64,000 nucleotides of DNA. It comes from Avedoeria sp964651245. Its GTDB lineage: Bacteria; Chloroflexota; Anaerolineae; Epilineales; Epilineaceae. Position 1 is the first letter of the stretch. The number at the start of each line of letters is the position of its first letter. Below, piece after piece: positions 35,070 to 42,270 of this stretch. The stretch covers positions 1-64,000 of the forward strand of contig CAZYVI010000002.1 of NCBI GenBank assembly GCA_964651245.1, read 5' to 3'. A program made the translations under genes and the position numbers. Below the pieces are notes generated by a model. The model searched no databases. It saw nothing but the letters and a program-made list of their open reading frames with translations, and was not told the DNA's origin.

Positions 35070-35516
35070 GTGAGCCACGGCTGGACGGTGCGCGTGCGCG
35101 CCGACGGTCCCGACGCCGCGACCGCGCATGCGCGGCGGCACGCCCTTCGGCTAGGGGCGCCCGCCGCCTACGACGTCGAGGCGCCGCTGCCCAGCGCCGT
35201 CGAGGCGCTGCTCGGCGCGCTGGGCGCCGACCTCGTGGCCTCGCTGGCCGCGGCCGCCCGCCGCGAGCGCGTCGTCGTCGACGCCCTCGAGGCCGTCCTC
35301 CACGGCACGCTCGACAACCCCCTCGTCCAGCTCGGCGTCGTCGGCGAGGCCGGCAGCCCGCGCCTCGACGCCATCGACGCCACGGTCTATGTCGCCTGCG
35401 ACGCCGCGGCCGATGTCGTCGCGCGCCTCTGGGACGACGCGCTGGCCCGTTCGCCGCTCTACGCCACGCTCGAACGCAGCGTGGCGCTGACCGTTCGCCT
35501 GTGCCCGACACCGTGA
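35070..35516 (+). CDS. OsmC-like protein lacking both redox cysteines
   Basis: This 148-aa protein has the OsmC/Ohr fold pattern: AYDVEAPLPSAVEALLGALGADLVASL, a long helix, then VVVDALEAVLHGTLD, and SPLYATLERSVALTVRL at the end. Active OsmC/Ohr proteins use two cysteines, in an ALGSC-like and a CPVxxTL-like motif. Here they are replaced by Asp (ALGAD) and Ser (SPLYATL), so peroxidase activity is unlikely. It is the first gene of a probable four-gene operon with an acyl-CoA-dehydrogenase-like, a PhnD-like and a MetE-like gene. The GTG at 35070 is preferred. Upstream in-frame starts give an unlikely basic N-terminus. Confidence 0.75.
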   Translation: MSHGWTVRVRADGPDAATAHARRHALRLGAPAAYDVEAPLPSAVEALLGALGADLVASLAAAARRERVVVDALEAVLHGTLDNPLVQLGVVGEAGSPRLDAIDATVYVACDAAADVVARLWDDALARSPLYATLERSVALTVRLCPTP

Positions 35517-35592
35517 CCGTCCGCCTCCGTCCGACGCCGTGACCGCCCGCCGGCCGCCGGGCCGGCGACCGACCCATCCCCAGGAGCCGCCG

Positions 35593-36747
35593 ATGTACCG
35601 CCTTGATCCCGCCCAGCAAGCCGTCGTCGACCGCGTCCGCGCCGTCGCCGACGACGCGATCGCGCCGCACGCCGACGACGTCGATGCGCGCGGGCGCTTC
35701 CCGGCCGAGGCCGTCAAGGCCCTCGGCGACGCCGGCCTGCTCGGCCTGACGGTGCCGCCGGCCTACGGCGGCCTCGGCCACGGTCCGCGCGTCATGGCCG
35801 CCGCGCTCGACGAGGTGGCGCAGCGCTGCGCCTCGACGGCGATGGTCTACCTCATGCATCTCTCGGGTGTGGCCTACTACGCCGCCCGGCCCGACGTCGC
35901 CGGCGACGCGCTGCGCGACGCGGCGGCCGGCCGGCACCTCAGCACCCTGGCCTGGAGCGAGCGCGGCTCGCGCAGCCACTTCTGGGCGCCGGTCGGCGAG
36001 GCCGCCGTCGCCGACGGGCAGGTCACGTTGCAGGCCGACAAGTCGTGGGTCACCTCGGCCGGCATCGCCGACGGCTATGTGGTCTCGAGCCGGGCGCCGG
36101 GGGCCACGGCGCCGCTCGACAGCGCGCTCTACTTCGTGCGACGCGACGACCCCGGCCTGGCGGTCAGCGGCGGCTGGAGCGCGCTGGGCATGCGCGGCAA
36201 CGCCAGCGCGCCGATGCGCCTCGACGGGACGACGATCCCCGAGGCCCGCCGGCTGTCGGAGCCCGGCAAGGGCATGGACGCGATGCTCGGCATCGGCCTG
36301 CCGCTGTTCGCCGTCGGCAACGCCGCGGTGTCGCTGGGCATCGCCGAAGCCGCTGTGGCCAGCACCGCCGCCCATCTGACCGGCCACGGCTTCGCCCACC
36401 TCGGCAGCCGCCTGGCCGACCTGCCGAACCTGCGCGCCCGGCTGGCCGAGATGCGCCTCGAGACCGACCGCGGCCGCGCCCACCTGGCGGCGGTGATCGA
36501 CGGCCTCGAGCAGCCCGGGCCGACGACGATGCTGCGCGTCCTCGAGGCCAAGGCGGCCGGCAACGAGACGGCACTGCGGGTGACCGACCTGGCGATGAAG
36601 GCCTGCGGCGGCGCCGCCTTCAGCCGCCACCTCACCGTCGAGCGCAACTTCCGCGACGCCCGCGCCGGCAGCGTCATGGCCCCGACCACCGACGTCCTCT
36701 ACGACTTCATCGGCAAGGCGCTGTGCGGCATGGAGCTGTTCGCGTGA
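35593..36747 (+). CDS. Acyl-CoA dehydrogenase-fold flavoprotein without the YEGT catalytic motif
   Basis: A 384-aa flavoprotein of the acyl-CoA dehydrogenase superfamily. Visible family regions are LLGLTVPPAYGGLGHG, STLAWSERGSRSHFW, KSWVTSAGIADGYVVSS, ALGMRGNASAPM and a C-terminal helix with NETALRVTDLAMKACGGAAFSRH. Instead of the usual IYEGTNEI segment with the base Glu, it has GSVMAPTTDVLYDFIG. That suggests it is not a standard acyl-CoA dehydrogenase but perhaps a flavin monooxygenase-like relative (the DszC/SfnC type is one idea). The start has AGGAG upstream. The stop overlaps the next start (GTGA). Confidence 0.85.
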   Translation: MYRLDPAQQAVVDRVRAVADDAIAPHADDVDARGRFPAEAVKALGDAGLLGLTVPPAYGGLGHGPRVMAAALDEVAQRCASTAMVYLMHLSGVAYYAARPDVAGDALRDAAAGRHLSTLAWSERGSRSHFWAPVGEAAVADGQVTLQADKSWVTSAGIADGYVVSSRAPGATAPLDSALYFVRRDDPGLAVSGGWSALGMRGNASAPMRLDGTTIPEARRLSEPGKGMDAMLGIGLPLFAVGNAAVSLGIAEAAVASTAAHLTGHGFAHLGSRLADLPNLRARLAEMRLETDRGRAHLAAVIDGLEQPGPTTMLRVLEAKAAGNETALRVTDLAMKACGGAAFSRHLTVERNFRDARAGSVMAPTTDVLYDFIGKALCGMELFA

Positions 36748-37595
36748 GCGCGGCGCGGCCCGTCCTGGTGGGCGCCGTGGCCTACGACCCCAAGGTCGTC
36801 ACGATCTGGGAGATCATCAAGGCCTACTTCGAGACCCACGGCACGCCGATGGACTTCGTCTTCTACAGCAACTACCCGCTGCTGGTCACGGCGCTGCTCG
36901 ACGGCGACGTCGACATCGCCTGGAACTCGCCGCTGGCCTGGCTCGACGCCGTCCGGCGCGGCAGCGACGGCGTGCGCGCCATCGCAATGCGCGACACGGA
37001 CCGCGACCGCGTCAGCCACGTCGTCGTGCGCGCCGACCACCCGGCCCGGACGGTGGCCGACCTGCGCGGCGGCACGATCGCCGTCGGCGCCGCCGACTCG
37101 CCGCAGGCGACGCTGATCCCGCTGGGCCTGCTCGCCGGCGCCGGCCTCGCGCCGGGCGTCGACGTCGCCGTGCGCCGCCACGACGTCCTCGTCGGCAAGC
37201 ACGGCGACCACGTCGGCGGCGAGCGCGACGCGCTGGACGACCTGCTGGCCGGCCGCGCCGACGCCTGCGCCATGCTCGACCTCAACCACGCCGGCTGGCT
37301 GGCCGACGGCACGCTCGACCCGGCCCGGACGCGCATCCTGGCCACGACGCCGCCGTTCGACCACTGCGTCTTCACGGTCTGCGGCGGCCTCGACGCGGCC
37401 GCCGAGGCGGCCTGGCTGGCGACGCTGTTCACGATGGACTACGCCAACCCCGACCACCGCACCATGATGGACCTCGAGGGCCTCAAGGCCTGGCTGCCGG
37501 GCCGGACGTCGGGCTTCGGACCGCTCGCGGCGGCCGTCGAGGCGTTCGGCTTCTTCGAGGGCCGGTCGGTCGGCAGCACGGCGGGCGGGGGCTGA
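36744..37595 (+). CDS. PhnD-like substrate-binding protein without a signal peptide
   Basis: This 283-aa protein has the PhnD/phosphonate-binding fold: VLVGAVAYDPKVVTIWEIIKAYF, DIAWNSPLAWL, TVADLRGGTIAVGAADSPQATLIPL and ACAMLDLNHAGWL. No signal peptide or lipobox exists, because the gene starts directly at VSAARPVLVGAVAY and overlaps the upstream stop. It is therefore probably cytosolic, or its start is misjudged. With no ABC permease or ATPase alongside, a role as a ligand sensor or enzyme is possible. It is coupled to the flavoprotein gene and to the MetE-like gene (TGATG). Confidence 0.8.
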   Translation: MSAARPVLVGAVAYDPKVVTIWEIIKAYFETHGTPMDFVFYSNYPLLVTALLDGDVDIAWNSPLAWLDAVRRGSDGVRAIAMRDTDRDRVSHVVVRADHPARTVADLRGGTIAVGAADSPQATLIPLGLLAGAGLAPGVDVAVRRHDVLVGKHGDHVGGERDALDDLLAGRADACAMLDLNHAGWLADGTLDPARTRILATTPPFDHCVFTVCGGLDAAAEAAWLATLFTMDYANPDHRTMMDLEGLKAWLPGRTSGFGPLAAAVEAFGFFEGRSVGSTAGGG

Positions 37596-38800
37596 TGGCC
37601 CCGTCGACGCCGCCGCCGGCTTCGCCGCCGCCGGGGCGGTCGCCCCGGCTGACCCGGCCCCCGCTGCCGCCGCTGCCGGTCACGACGGTCGGCAGCCTGC
37701 CGCGCTCGCCGGCGCTGCTGCGCGCGCTGCGCGAGCGCCGCCGCGGCGCGCTCGACGCGGCCGGCTTCGACGCCGTGGCCGACGACGCCGTGCGCGCGGC
37801 GCTGGCGATGCAGGCGGCGGCCGGGGTCGACATCGTCACCGACGGCGAGCAGCGGCGCGACAACTTCTACAGCTTCGTGGCCGAGAAGCTCGACGGGGTG
37901 CGGGCGATGACGCTCGCCGAGATGCTCGACCACGTCGAGGACAAGGCCGGCTTCGAGCGGCTCCTGGCGACGCTCGACGTACCGGCCTACGCCATCACGA
38001 ACCCGACCTGCGTCGGCCGCCTGGCGCCGCGCGCGCCGCTGGCGCTCGACGAGCTGGCGTTCGTCCGCAACCACACCGACGCGCCGGTCAAGGTGCCGCT
38101 GCCGGGGCCCTACCTGTTGACCCGGGCGATGTGGGTGCCCGAGCTGACCGGCGCGGTCTACGCCGACAAGGAGGCGCTGGCCGAGGACGTCGTGGCGCTG
38201 CTGCGCGCCGAGGCCGAGGCGCTGGCGGCGGCCGGGGCGGCCATCGTCCAGTTCGACGAGCCGGTCCTCTCCGAGCTCGTCTTCGGCCGCGGCCAGACGC
38301 GGACGTTCATGTGCGCCGCCCTGGCCGCCCGCAGCGACCCGGCCGAGGAGTTGGCGTTCGCCATCGGCCTCATCAACCGCGTCGCGGCCGACCTGCCGGT
38401 CGAGACGGCGCTGCACGTCTGCCGCGGCAACTGGAGCCGCGACGAGTCGACGCTCTTGTCGGGCGGCTACGCCCCGCTCCAGCCCACCTTCGACGCGCTG
38501 GCCGTCGACACGCTCGTCCTCGAGTACGCCACGCCGCGGGCCGGTCCGGTCGTCGACCCCGGCGCCAAGGCGCTGGGCCTCGGCGTCGTCAACCCGCGCA
38601 CCGACGACATCGAGGCCGTCGAGGCGATCGTCGCGCGCATCCGCGCCGCGCTGGCGGTCGTACCGCTCGAGCGGCTGTCGCTCAACCCCGACTGCGGCTT
38701 CGGCACCTTCGCGCTGCGGCCCATGAACGACGACGCCCGCGTCGAGGGCAAGCTGCGGGCGATGGCCGCGGCGGCGCGGGCGGTGCGGGAGGGGGGGTGA
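37595..38800 (+). CDS. MetE-like zinc-dependent methyltransferase
   Basis: A 401-aa TIM-barrel protein related to the C-terminal half of cobalamin-independent methionine synthase. It starts the fold with TTVGSLPRSPALL. The zinc ligands appear as HVCRGN (His, Cys), a Glu in LVLEYATP and Cys in LNPDCGFGT. It has no N-terminal MetE domain, so it belongs to the short MetE-like group, which includes methyl- and alkyl-transferases to thiols. Operon context with a flavoprotein and a PhnD-like binding protein suggests a role in organosulfur or methyl-thiol metabolism rather than housekeeping methionine synthesis. This is inference. Confidence 0.85.
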   Translation: MAPSTPPPASPPPGRSPRLTRPPLPPLPVTTVGSLPRSPALLRALRERRRGALDAAGFDAVADDAVRAALAMQAAAGVDIVTDGEQRRDNFYSFVAEKLDGVRAMTLAEMLDHVEDKAGFERLLATLDVPAYAITNPTCVGRLAPRAPLALDELAFVRNHTDAPVKVPLPGPYLLTRAMWVPELTGAVYADKEALAEDVVALLRAEAEALAAAGAAIVQFDEPVLSELVFGRGQTRTFMCAALAARSDPAEELAFAIGLINRVAADLPVETALHVCRGNWSRDESTLLSGGYAPLQPTFDALAVDTLVLEYATPRAGPVVDPGAKALGLGVVNPRTDDIEAVEAIVARIRAALAVVPLERLSLNPDCGFGTFALRPMNDDARVEGKLRAMAAAARAVREGG

Positions 38801-38850
38801 GGGGTGGGGCCGGGCCGGCGCGGCGGCGACGCCTGAGCCGGCAGCGGCAC

Positions 38851-38879
38851 TTGGTGTTCTGTATCCCAAGCGATACAAT
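38851..38879 (+). promoter_or_regulatory. Promoter of the toxin-antitoxin operon
   Basis: TTGGTG (38851-38856) and TACAAT (38874-38879) are spaced by exactly 17 bp. The start codon at 38886 is 6 nt beyond the -10, so the transcript is probably leaderless. Confidence 0.75.
38860..38877. promoter_or_regulatory. Palindromic operator of the HigB/HigA-type system
   Basis: TGTATC (38860-38865) and GATACA (38872-38877) form a 6-bp inverted repeat with a 6-bp centre. It sits between the -35 and -10 and overlaps the -10. This is the expected place for autorepression by the helix-turn-helix antitoxin. Confidence 0.7.
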
Positions 38880-38885
38880 GGGTCC

Positions 38886-39176
38886 ATGATCGAGGTCCGA
38901 CAGACCGCTGCGTACGCGGAGTGGTTCTCCGGCCTTCAGGATCGTCAGGCGAGGGCGCGGATCGACGTTCGCATTCGGCGGCTCTCGCTGGGCAATGCCG
39001 GCGACGTCAAGCCCGTAGGCGAGGGGATCTCGGAGCTGCGCATCGATCACGGTCCGGGCTACCGCGTGTACTTCGTCCAGAGGGGATCGGTCGTCATCGT
39101 CCTGCTGGCCGGTGGAGACAAGTCCTCGCAGGCACGCGATGTGCGGCTGGCAAGGACGTTGGCGAAGGAGATCTAG
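38886..39176 (+). CDS. RelE/HigB-like toxin (addiction-module killer, TIGR02683 type)
   Basis: A 96-aa protein of the RelE/ParE superfamily, phage-Gp49-like group: YAEWFSGLQDRQARARIDVRIRRL, GISELRIDHGPGYRVYFVQRG and VIVLLAGGDKSSQARDV. Toxins of this group inhibit translation by mRNA cleavage. It precedes its antitoxin gene (9-bp gap), the reverse toxin-first order typical of HigBA. Expression is from a dedicated promoter with an operator, and it probably begins leaderless at the ATG. Confidence 0.93.
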   Translation: MIEVRQTAAYAEWFSGLQDRQARARIDVRIRRLSLGNAGDVKPVGEGISELRIDHGPGYRVYFVQRGSVVIVLLAGGDKSSQARDVRLARTLAKEI

Positions 39177-39185
39177 GAGGCGAAC

Positions 39186-39491
39186 ATGCCGAGGACCGTC
39201 ACGACTTCCTGGGACCCGGCGGACCATCTTCAAACGGAAGAGGATCGGGCGGCGTACCTTGAAGCAGCGCTCGAGGAGGGGGACGCCGCTCTGGTGTATG
39301 CTGCGCTCGGCGACATCGCGCGAGCGAAGGGCATGAGCGAGGTCGCACGGGACGCCGGGCTTGGGCGCGAGAGTCTTTACAAGGCGCTGTCACCTTCGGG
39401 CAACCCTGAGTTCGCCACGATCCTGAAGGTCTTGGCGGCGCTAGGCCTTCAGCTTCACGTGGCGCCGTCCGGTGCGAATCGCGCGGCTTGA
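39186..39491 (+). CDS. HigA-like antitoxin (addiction-module antidote, TIGR02684 type)
   Basis: A 101-aa helix-turn-helix protein. The hallmark N-terminus reads SWDPADHLQTEEDRAAYLEAALEEGD, followed by an XRE-like domain with MSEVARDAGLGRESLYKALSPSGNPEF. It neutralises the toxin encoded 9 bp upstream and should repress the shared promoter through the palindrome at 38860-38877. It has its own strong AGGAGG site, which fits higher antitoxin translation. Confidence 0.93.
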   Translation: MPRTVTTSWDPADHLQTEEDRAAYLEAALEEGDAALVYAALGDIARAKGMSEVARDAGLGRESLYKALSPSGNPEFATILKVLAALGLQLHVAPSGANRAA

Positions 39492-39571
39492 CCACAGGCA
39501 CGGTGCCATTCGACCCGCAGCGTACGGAGCGGTCCATCATCGATCGCCCACATGTGCCTCCTCGACGACCC

Positions 39572-39931
39572 ATGCCCCTCACCCCCGTCTACCGCCTGAC
39601 GACGTTCGTCCCGCCGCCGCACGAGGCGCGCGTCCGCGACGCGATCGCCGCGGCCGGCGGCGCGACGTACGGGCGCTACCGCGGCGTGTTCTGGACGTCG
39701 GGGCCGGGCATCGAGCAGTACGAGCCGCTGCCGGGCTCGCACCCGGTGTCGGGCGCCGTAGGGGCCGTGTCGTACGGCGCGTCGTCGCTGGTGCTGTGCC
39801 TGGTGGAGCGGGACGAAGCGCTGCTGGCGCGGGTCATCGCGGCGCTGCGGGCGGCGCACCCGTGGGAGGAGCCGGCGATCTTCGTCGACGACTGCTGGGC
39901 CGACGTGGCGCACCCGGCGGAAGACGGCTGA
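39572..39931 (+). CDS. NIF3/CutA-like small protein
   Basis: This 119-aa protein resembles the CutA-like domain inserted in some NIF3/YqfO proteins. It has TTFVPPPHEARVRDAIAAAGG at the start, YGRYRGVFWTSGPGIEQYEP in the middle and AALRAAHPWEEPAIFVDD near the end. HPWEEP is the typical motif of this fold. The function of stand-alone versions is unknown, although they may bind metals. The start is taken at ATG 39572. No obvious ribosome site is seen, so the start is moderately uncertain. Confidence 0.8.
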   Translation: MPLTPVYRLTTFVPPPHEARVRDAIAAAGGATYGRYRGVFWTSGPGIEQYEPLPGSHPVSGAVGAVSYGASSLVLCLVERDEALLARVIAALRAAHPWEEPAIFVDDCWADVAHPAEDG

Positions 39932-39982
39932 GCGCGGCTGCTATACTGGCCCACTCGCCGCCCGGCCGCCGATCGGACCGCC

Positions 39983-40621
39983 ATGATCCAGCAGCTGTTC
40001 GCCAACCCCGCCCAGGGCATCGCCCTGCTCGCGGCGCTCATCGTGGGCCTGACGGTCCACGAGTTCGCCCACGCCTGGTGGGCCTACCGGCTGGGCGACG
40101 ACACCGCGGCCCGGCTCGGGCGGCTGACGCTCAACCCGCTCAAGCACCTCGATCCGATCGGCTCGCTCATGATGCTCCTCGTCGGCTTCGGCTGGGCCAA
40201 GCCGGTGCCGGTGAACGGCTGGCGGCTGTCGCGGCGCGAGCTGCTCGAGGTGGCCCTCGCCGGGCCGGTGTCGAACATCGTCCTGGCCACCGGCGCCGGG
40301 CTGGCGGCGCGGACGCTGGTGCTCGGCGGCGGCTGGGGGGCGATCGTGGCCTACTTCCTGGCCTTCTTCGCCCTGCTCAACCTCTACCTGGCCTTCTTCA
40401 ACCTCCTCCCGGTCGCGCCCCTCGACGGCTGGAAGGTGCTGCTGGGCCTCGTCTCGGCCCGCCAGGCGCAGGCGTTGGCGCGCTACGAGAGCTACGGTCC
40501 GATCGTCCTGCTGGTGCTGATCGTCCTGGGCCGCGGCGACACGTTCGACGTCTTCGGCTGGCTGGTGCGCGCGCCCGCGACCTGGCTGCTGCGCTGGCTC
40601 GCCGGCCCGGCGTTCCTCTGA
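39983..40621 (+). CDS. M50-family site-2 intramembrane protease
   Basis: A 212-aa membrane protease of the YwhC/SpoIVFB-like M50 class. The zinc motif HEFAH is at residues 26-30, followed by NPLKHLDPIG and the second catalytic Asp motif NLLPVAPLDGWK in a later helix. About five to six membrane helices are present. It would cleave membrane-anchored substrates, possibly anti-sigma factors or signal-peptide remnants. A TATACT -10-like box lies at 39942-39947. Confidence 0.93.
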   Translation: MIQQLFANPAQGIALLAALIVGLTVHEFAHAWWAYRLGDDTAARLGRLTLNPLKHLDPIGSLMMLLVGFGWAKPVPVNGWRLSRRELLEVALAGPVSNIVLATGAGLAARTLVLGGGWGAIVAYFLAFFALLNLYLAFFNLLPVAPLDGWKVLLGLVSARQAQALARYESYGPIVLLVLIVLGRGDTFDVFGWLVRAPATWLLRWLAGPAFL

Positions 40622-40635
40622 TCGCGCGGCCGCCG

Positions 40636-41175
40636 ATGCCGACGCCGGCCTGGCTCGCCGCCGCCCGCTACCGCAACCGCCAGTTCTGGCACGCCCTGGC
40701 CGCCCGTCGCCACCCCATCGACCCCGCGCCGGCCGCCGCCGTCCTGCCGCCGTCGCTCTACGCGCTGTTCGAGCGCATGTCGGCCGAGGACCGCCAGCAC
40801 GGCCTCGACGTCCTGGCCCGCCTGCGCGCCGCCGGCGCCACTGCCCCGGCGCTGCTCCAGGCCGGCCTGCTGCACGACGTCGGCAAGGCCGAGGCCGGCG
40901 TCGAGCTGCCGCACCGCGTGGCGCGCGTCGTCCTGCGCCGGGCGGCGCCGCCGCTGTGGCGCTGGCTGGCCGGCTGCCCGACCGGCTGGCGGCGGCCGTT
41001 TTGGGCGGTGGCGAACCATCCGGACCGCGGCGCCGTTTGGCTCGACACCGCCGGTGCCGAGCCCGATGTCGTGGCCTTGGTGCGCTTCCACGAGCGCGAG
41101 GCCCCGGCCGACTGGCGCGGCGGGCCGCTGGCGGCGTGGCACGCCGCGCTGTGCACCGCCGACGCGGCGTGCTAG
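40636..41175 (+). CDS. HD-domain phosphohydrolase-like protein
   Basis: A 179-aa protein with an HD-domain core: a helix with DRQHGLDVLARL, the metal motif LLHDVGKAE and later histidines in VANHPDRG and LVRFHERE. HD proteins hydrolyse nucleotides or other phosphate esters. The substrate here cannot be named. It lies 14 bp after the protease gene and is probably co-transcribed with it. Confidence 0.85.
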   Translation: MPTPAWLAAARYRNRQFWHALAARRHPIDPAPAAAVLPPSLYALFERMSAEDRQHGLDVLARLRAAGATAPALLQAGLLHDVGKAEAGVELPHRVARVVLRRAAPPLWRWLAGCPTGWRRPFWAVANHPDRGAVWLDTAGAEPDVVALVRFHEREAPADWRGGPLAAWHAALCTADAAC

Positions 41176-41253
41176 CCCGCCGCTCGCCCCGTCGTCGCGG
41201 CAGGCGACCGCTGACCCCCCGCGTCGTCCCGCCCACCGCCAGGAGCGCCCACG

Positions 41254-42237
41254 ATGGCCCGTGAACACCCCCCGCACATCAGCATCCTCGGCCTCGGACC
41301 GGTCGGCGCGGCGCTCGGCAGCGCCCTGGCCGCCGTCCGCACCGACTACCGGCTCGTCGGTCATGACCGCGCCCCCGAGCGCGTCCGGGCCGCGCTGGCG
41401 GCCGGCGCCATCGACGACGGCCGCTGGAACCTCGTCGCCGCCGTCGAGGACGCCGACCTCGTCGTCGTGACCGAGCCGCTGGGCCAGGCGGTCGAGACGG
41501 TGGCCCAGATCGCCGCCCACGTCCGCCCCGGCAGCCTGGTGACCGACACCGTGCCGGCGATGCGGCCGATGCTGCGCGCCGCCGTGGCGCTGCCGCCGGG
41601 CGTGGCCTATGTGAGCGGCCATCCCATCCTGGGCGGCGGGCTTGCCGAGCGCAACGCCGACACCGAGGGCGGCGGCCCACCCGCCAGCCCGTTCGCCGGC
41701 GTCGTCTACTGCGTCGTGCCGGCGCCGGGCGCCGACGCCGGCGCGGTCCGCGTCCTGGTCGACCTGATCGCCGCGATCGGCGCCGAGCCGTACTTCATCG
41801 ACGCCGACGAGCACGACGCCCTGGTGGCCGCCGTCGACCAGCTGCCGCAACTGGCCGGCGCGGCGCTGGCCCGCGCCCTGGGCTTCAGCCCGTCGTCGGA
41901 CGACCTGGCGCGGCTTGTGCCGCGCAACCTCTGGGCGAGCTGGCTGGCCGGCGGCCGCGACGGCGCCGACGCCGCCGCGGCCGCGCTGGCCGGTCGCGAC
42001 GCCGTGCTGGCCTGGCTCGACGCCCTCGCCCGCGAGCTCACGGCGCTGCGCGAGCACGTCGCCGCCGCCGACACGGCCGGCCTCGGCGCCTGGCTCGACG
42101 CGGCCGACGCCGCCCGCGCCCGGCTGGCGCCGGCCGAGCGCGACGCGGGCGGCGACGCGGCCGCCTGGCGCGACGTCGGCTCGGCGAACCCGCTGCGGGG
42201 GCTGCTGCTCGGGCAGCGCAAGGAGCGCCGCGGCTGA
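41254..42237 (+). CDS. tyrA: Prephenate/arogenate dehydrogenase family protein
   Basis: A 327-aa protein. The N-terminal Rossmann domain has ILGLGPVGAALGSAL, and the conserved catalytic segment is YVSGHPILGGG (the His is important in TyrA). A helical C-terminal domain follows. It probably makes hydroxyphenylpyruvate or tyrosine from prephenate/arogenate. Whether it uses NAD+ or NADP+ and which substrate it prefers cannot be told from sequence by eye. The start has CCAGGAGCGCC upstream. No other aromatic-pathway gene is adjacent. Confidence 0.88.
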   Translation: MAREHPPHISILGLGPVGAALGSALAAVRTDYRLVGHDRAPERVRAALAAGAIDDGRWNLVAAVEDADLVVVTEPLGQAVETVAQIAAHVRPGSLVTDTVPAMRPMLRAAVALPPGVAYVSGHPILGGGLAERNADTEGGGPPASPFAGVVYCVVPAPGADAGAVRVLVDLIAAIGAEPYFIDADEHDALVAAVDQLPQLAGAALARALGFSPSSDDLARLVPRNLWASWLAGGRDGADAAAAALAGRDAVLAWLDALARELTALREHVAAADTAGLGAWLDAADAARARLAPAERDAGGDAAAWRDVGSANPLRGLLLGQRKERRG

Positions 42238-42256
42238 TCACGGCGGCCGAGGGCGC

Positions 42257-42262
42257 TACAAT
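42257..42262 (+). promoter_or_regulatory. -10 element TACAAT, 8 nt before the GT4 gene
   Basis: TACAAT ends 8 nt before the GTG at 42271. It heads the polysaccharide-export cluster, and a leaderless transcript is predicted. A weak CTGATC (42234-42239) sits at -35 spacing. Confidence 0.45.
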
Positions 42263-42270
42263 CCCGCCCC

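Noticed and set aside
39432..39571. Extension of the NIF3/CutA-like gene upstream to 39488
   Set aside because: It would overlap the antitoxin gene end and adds a non-conserved Arg/Pro-rich stretch. ATG 39572 fits the domain start.
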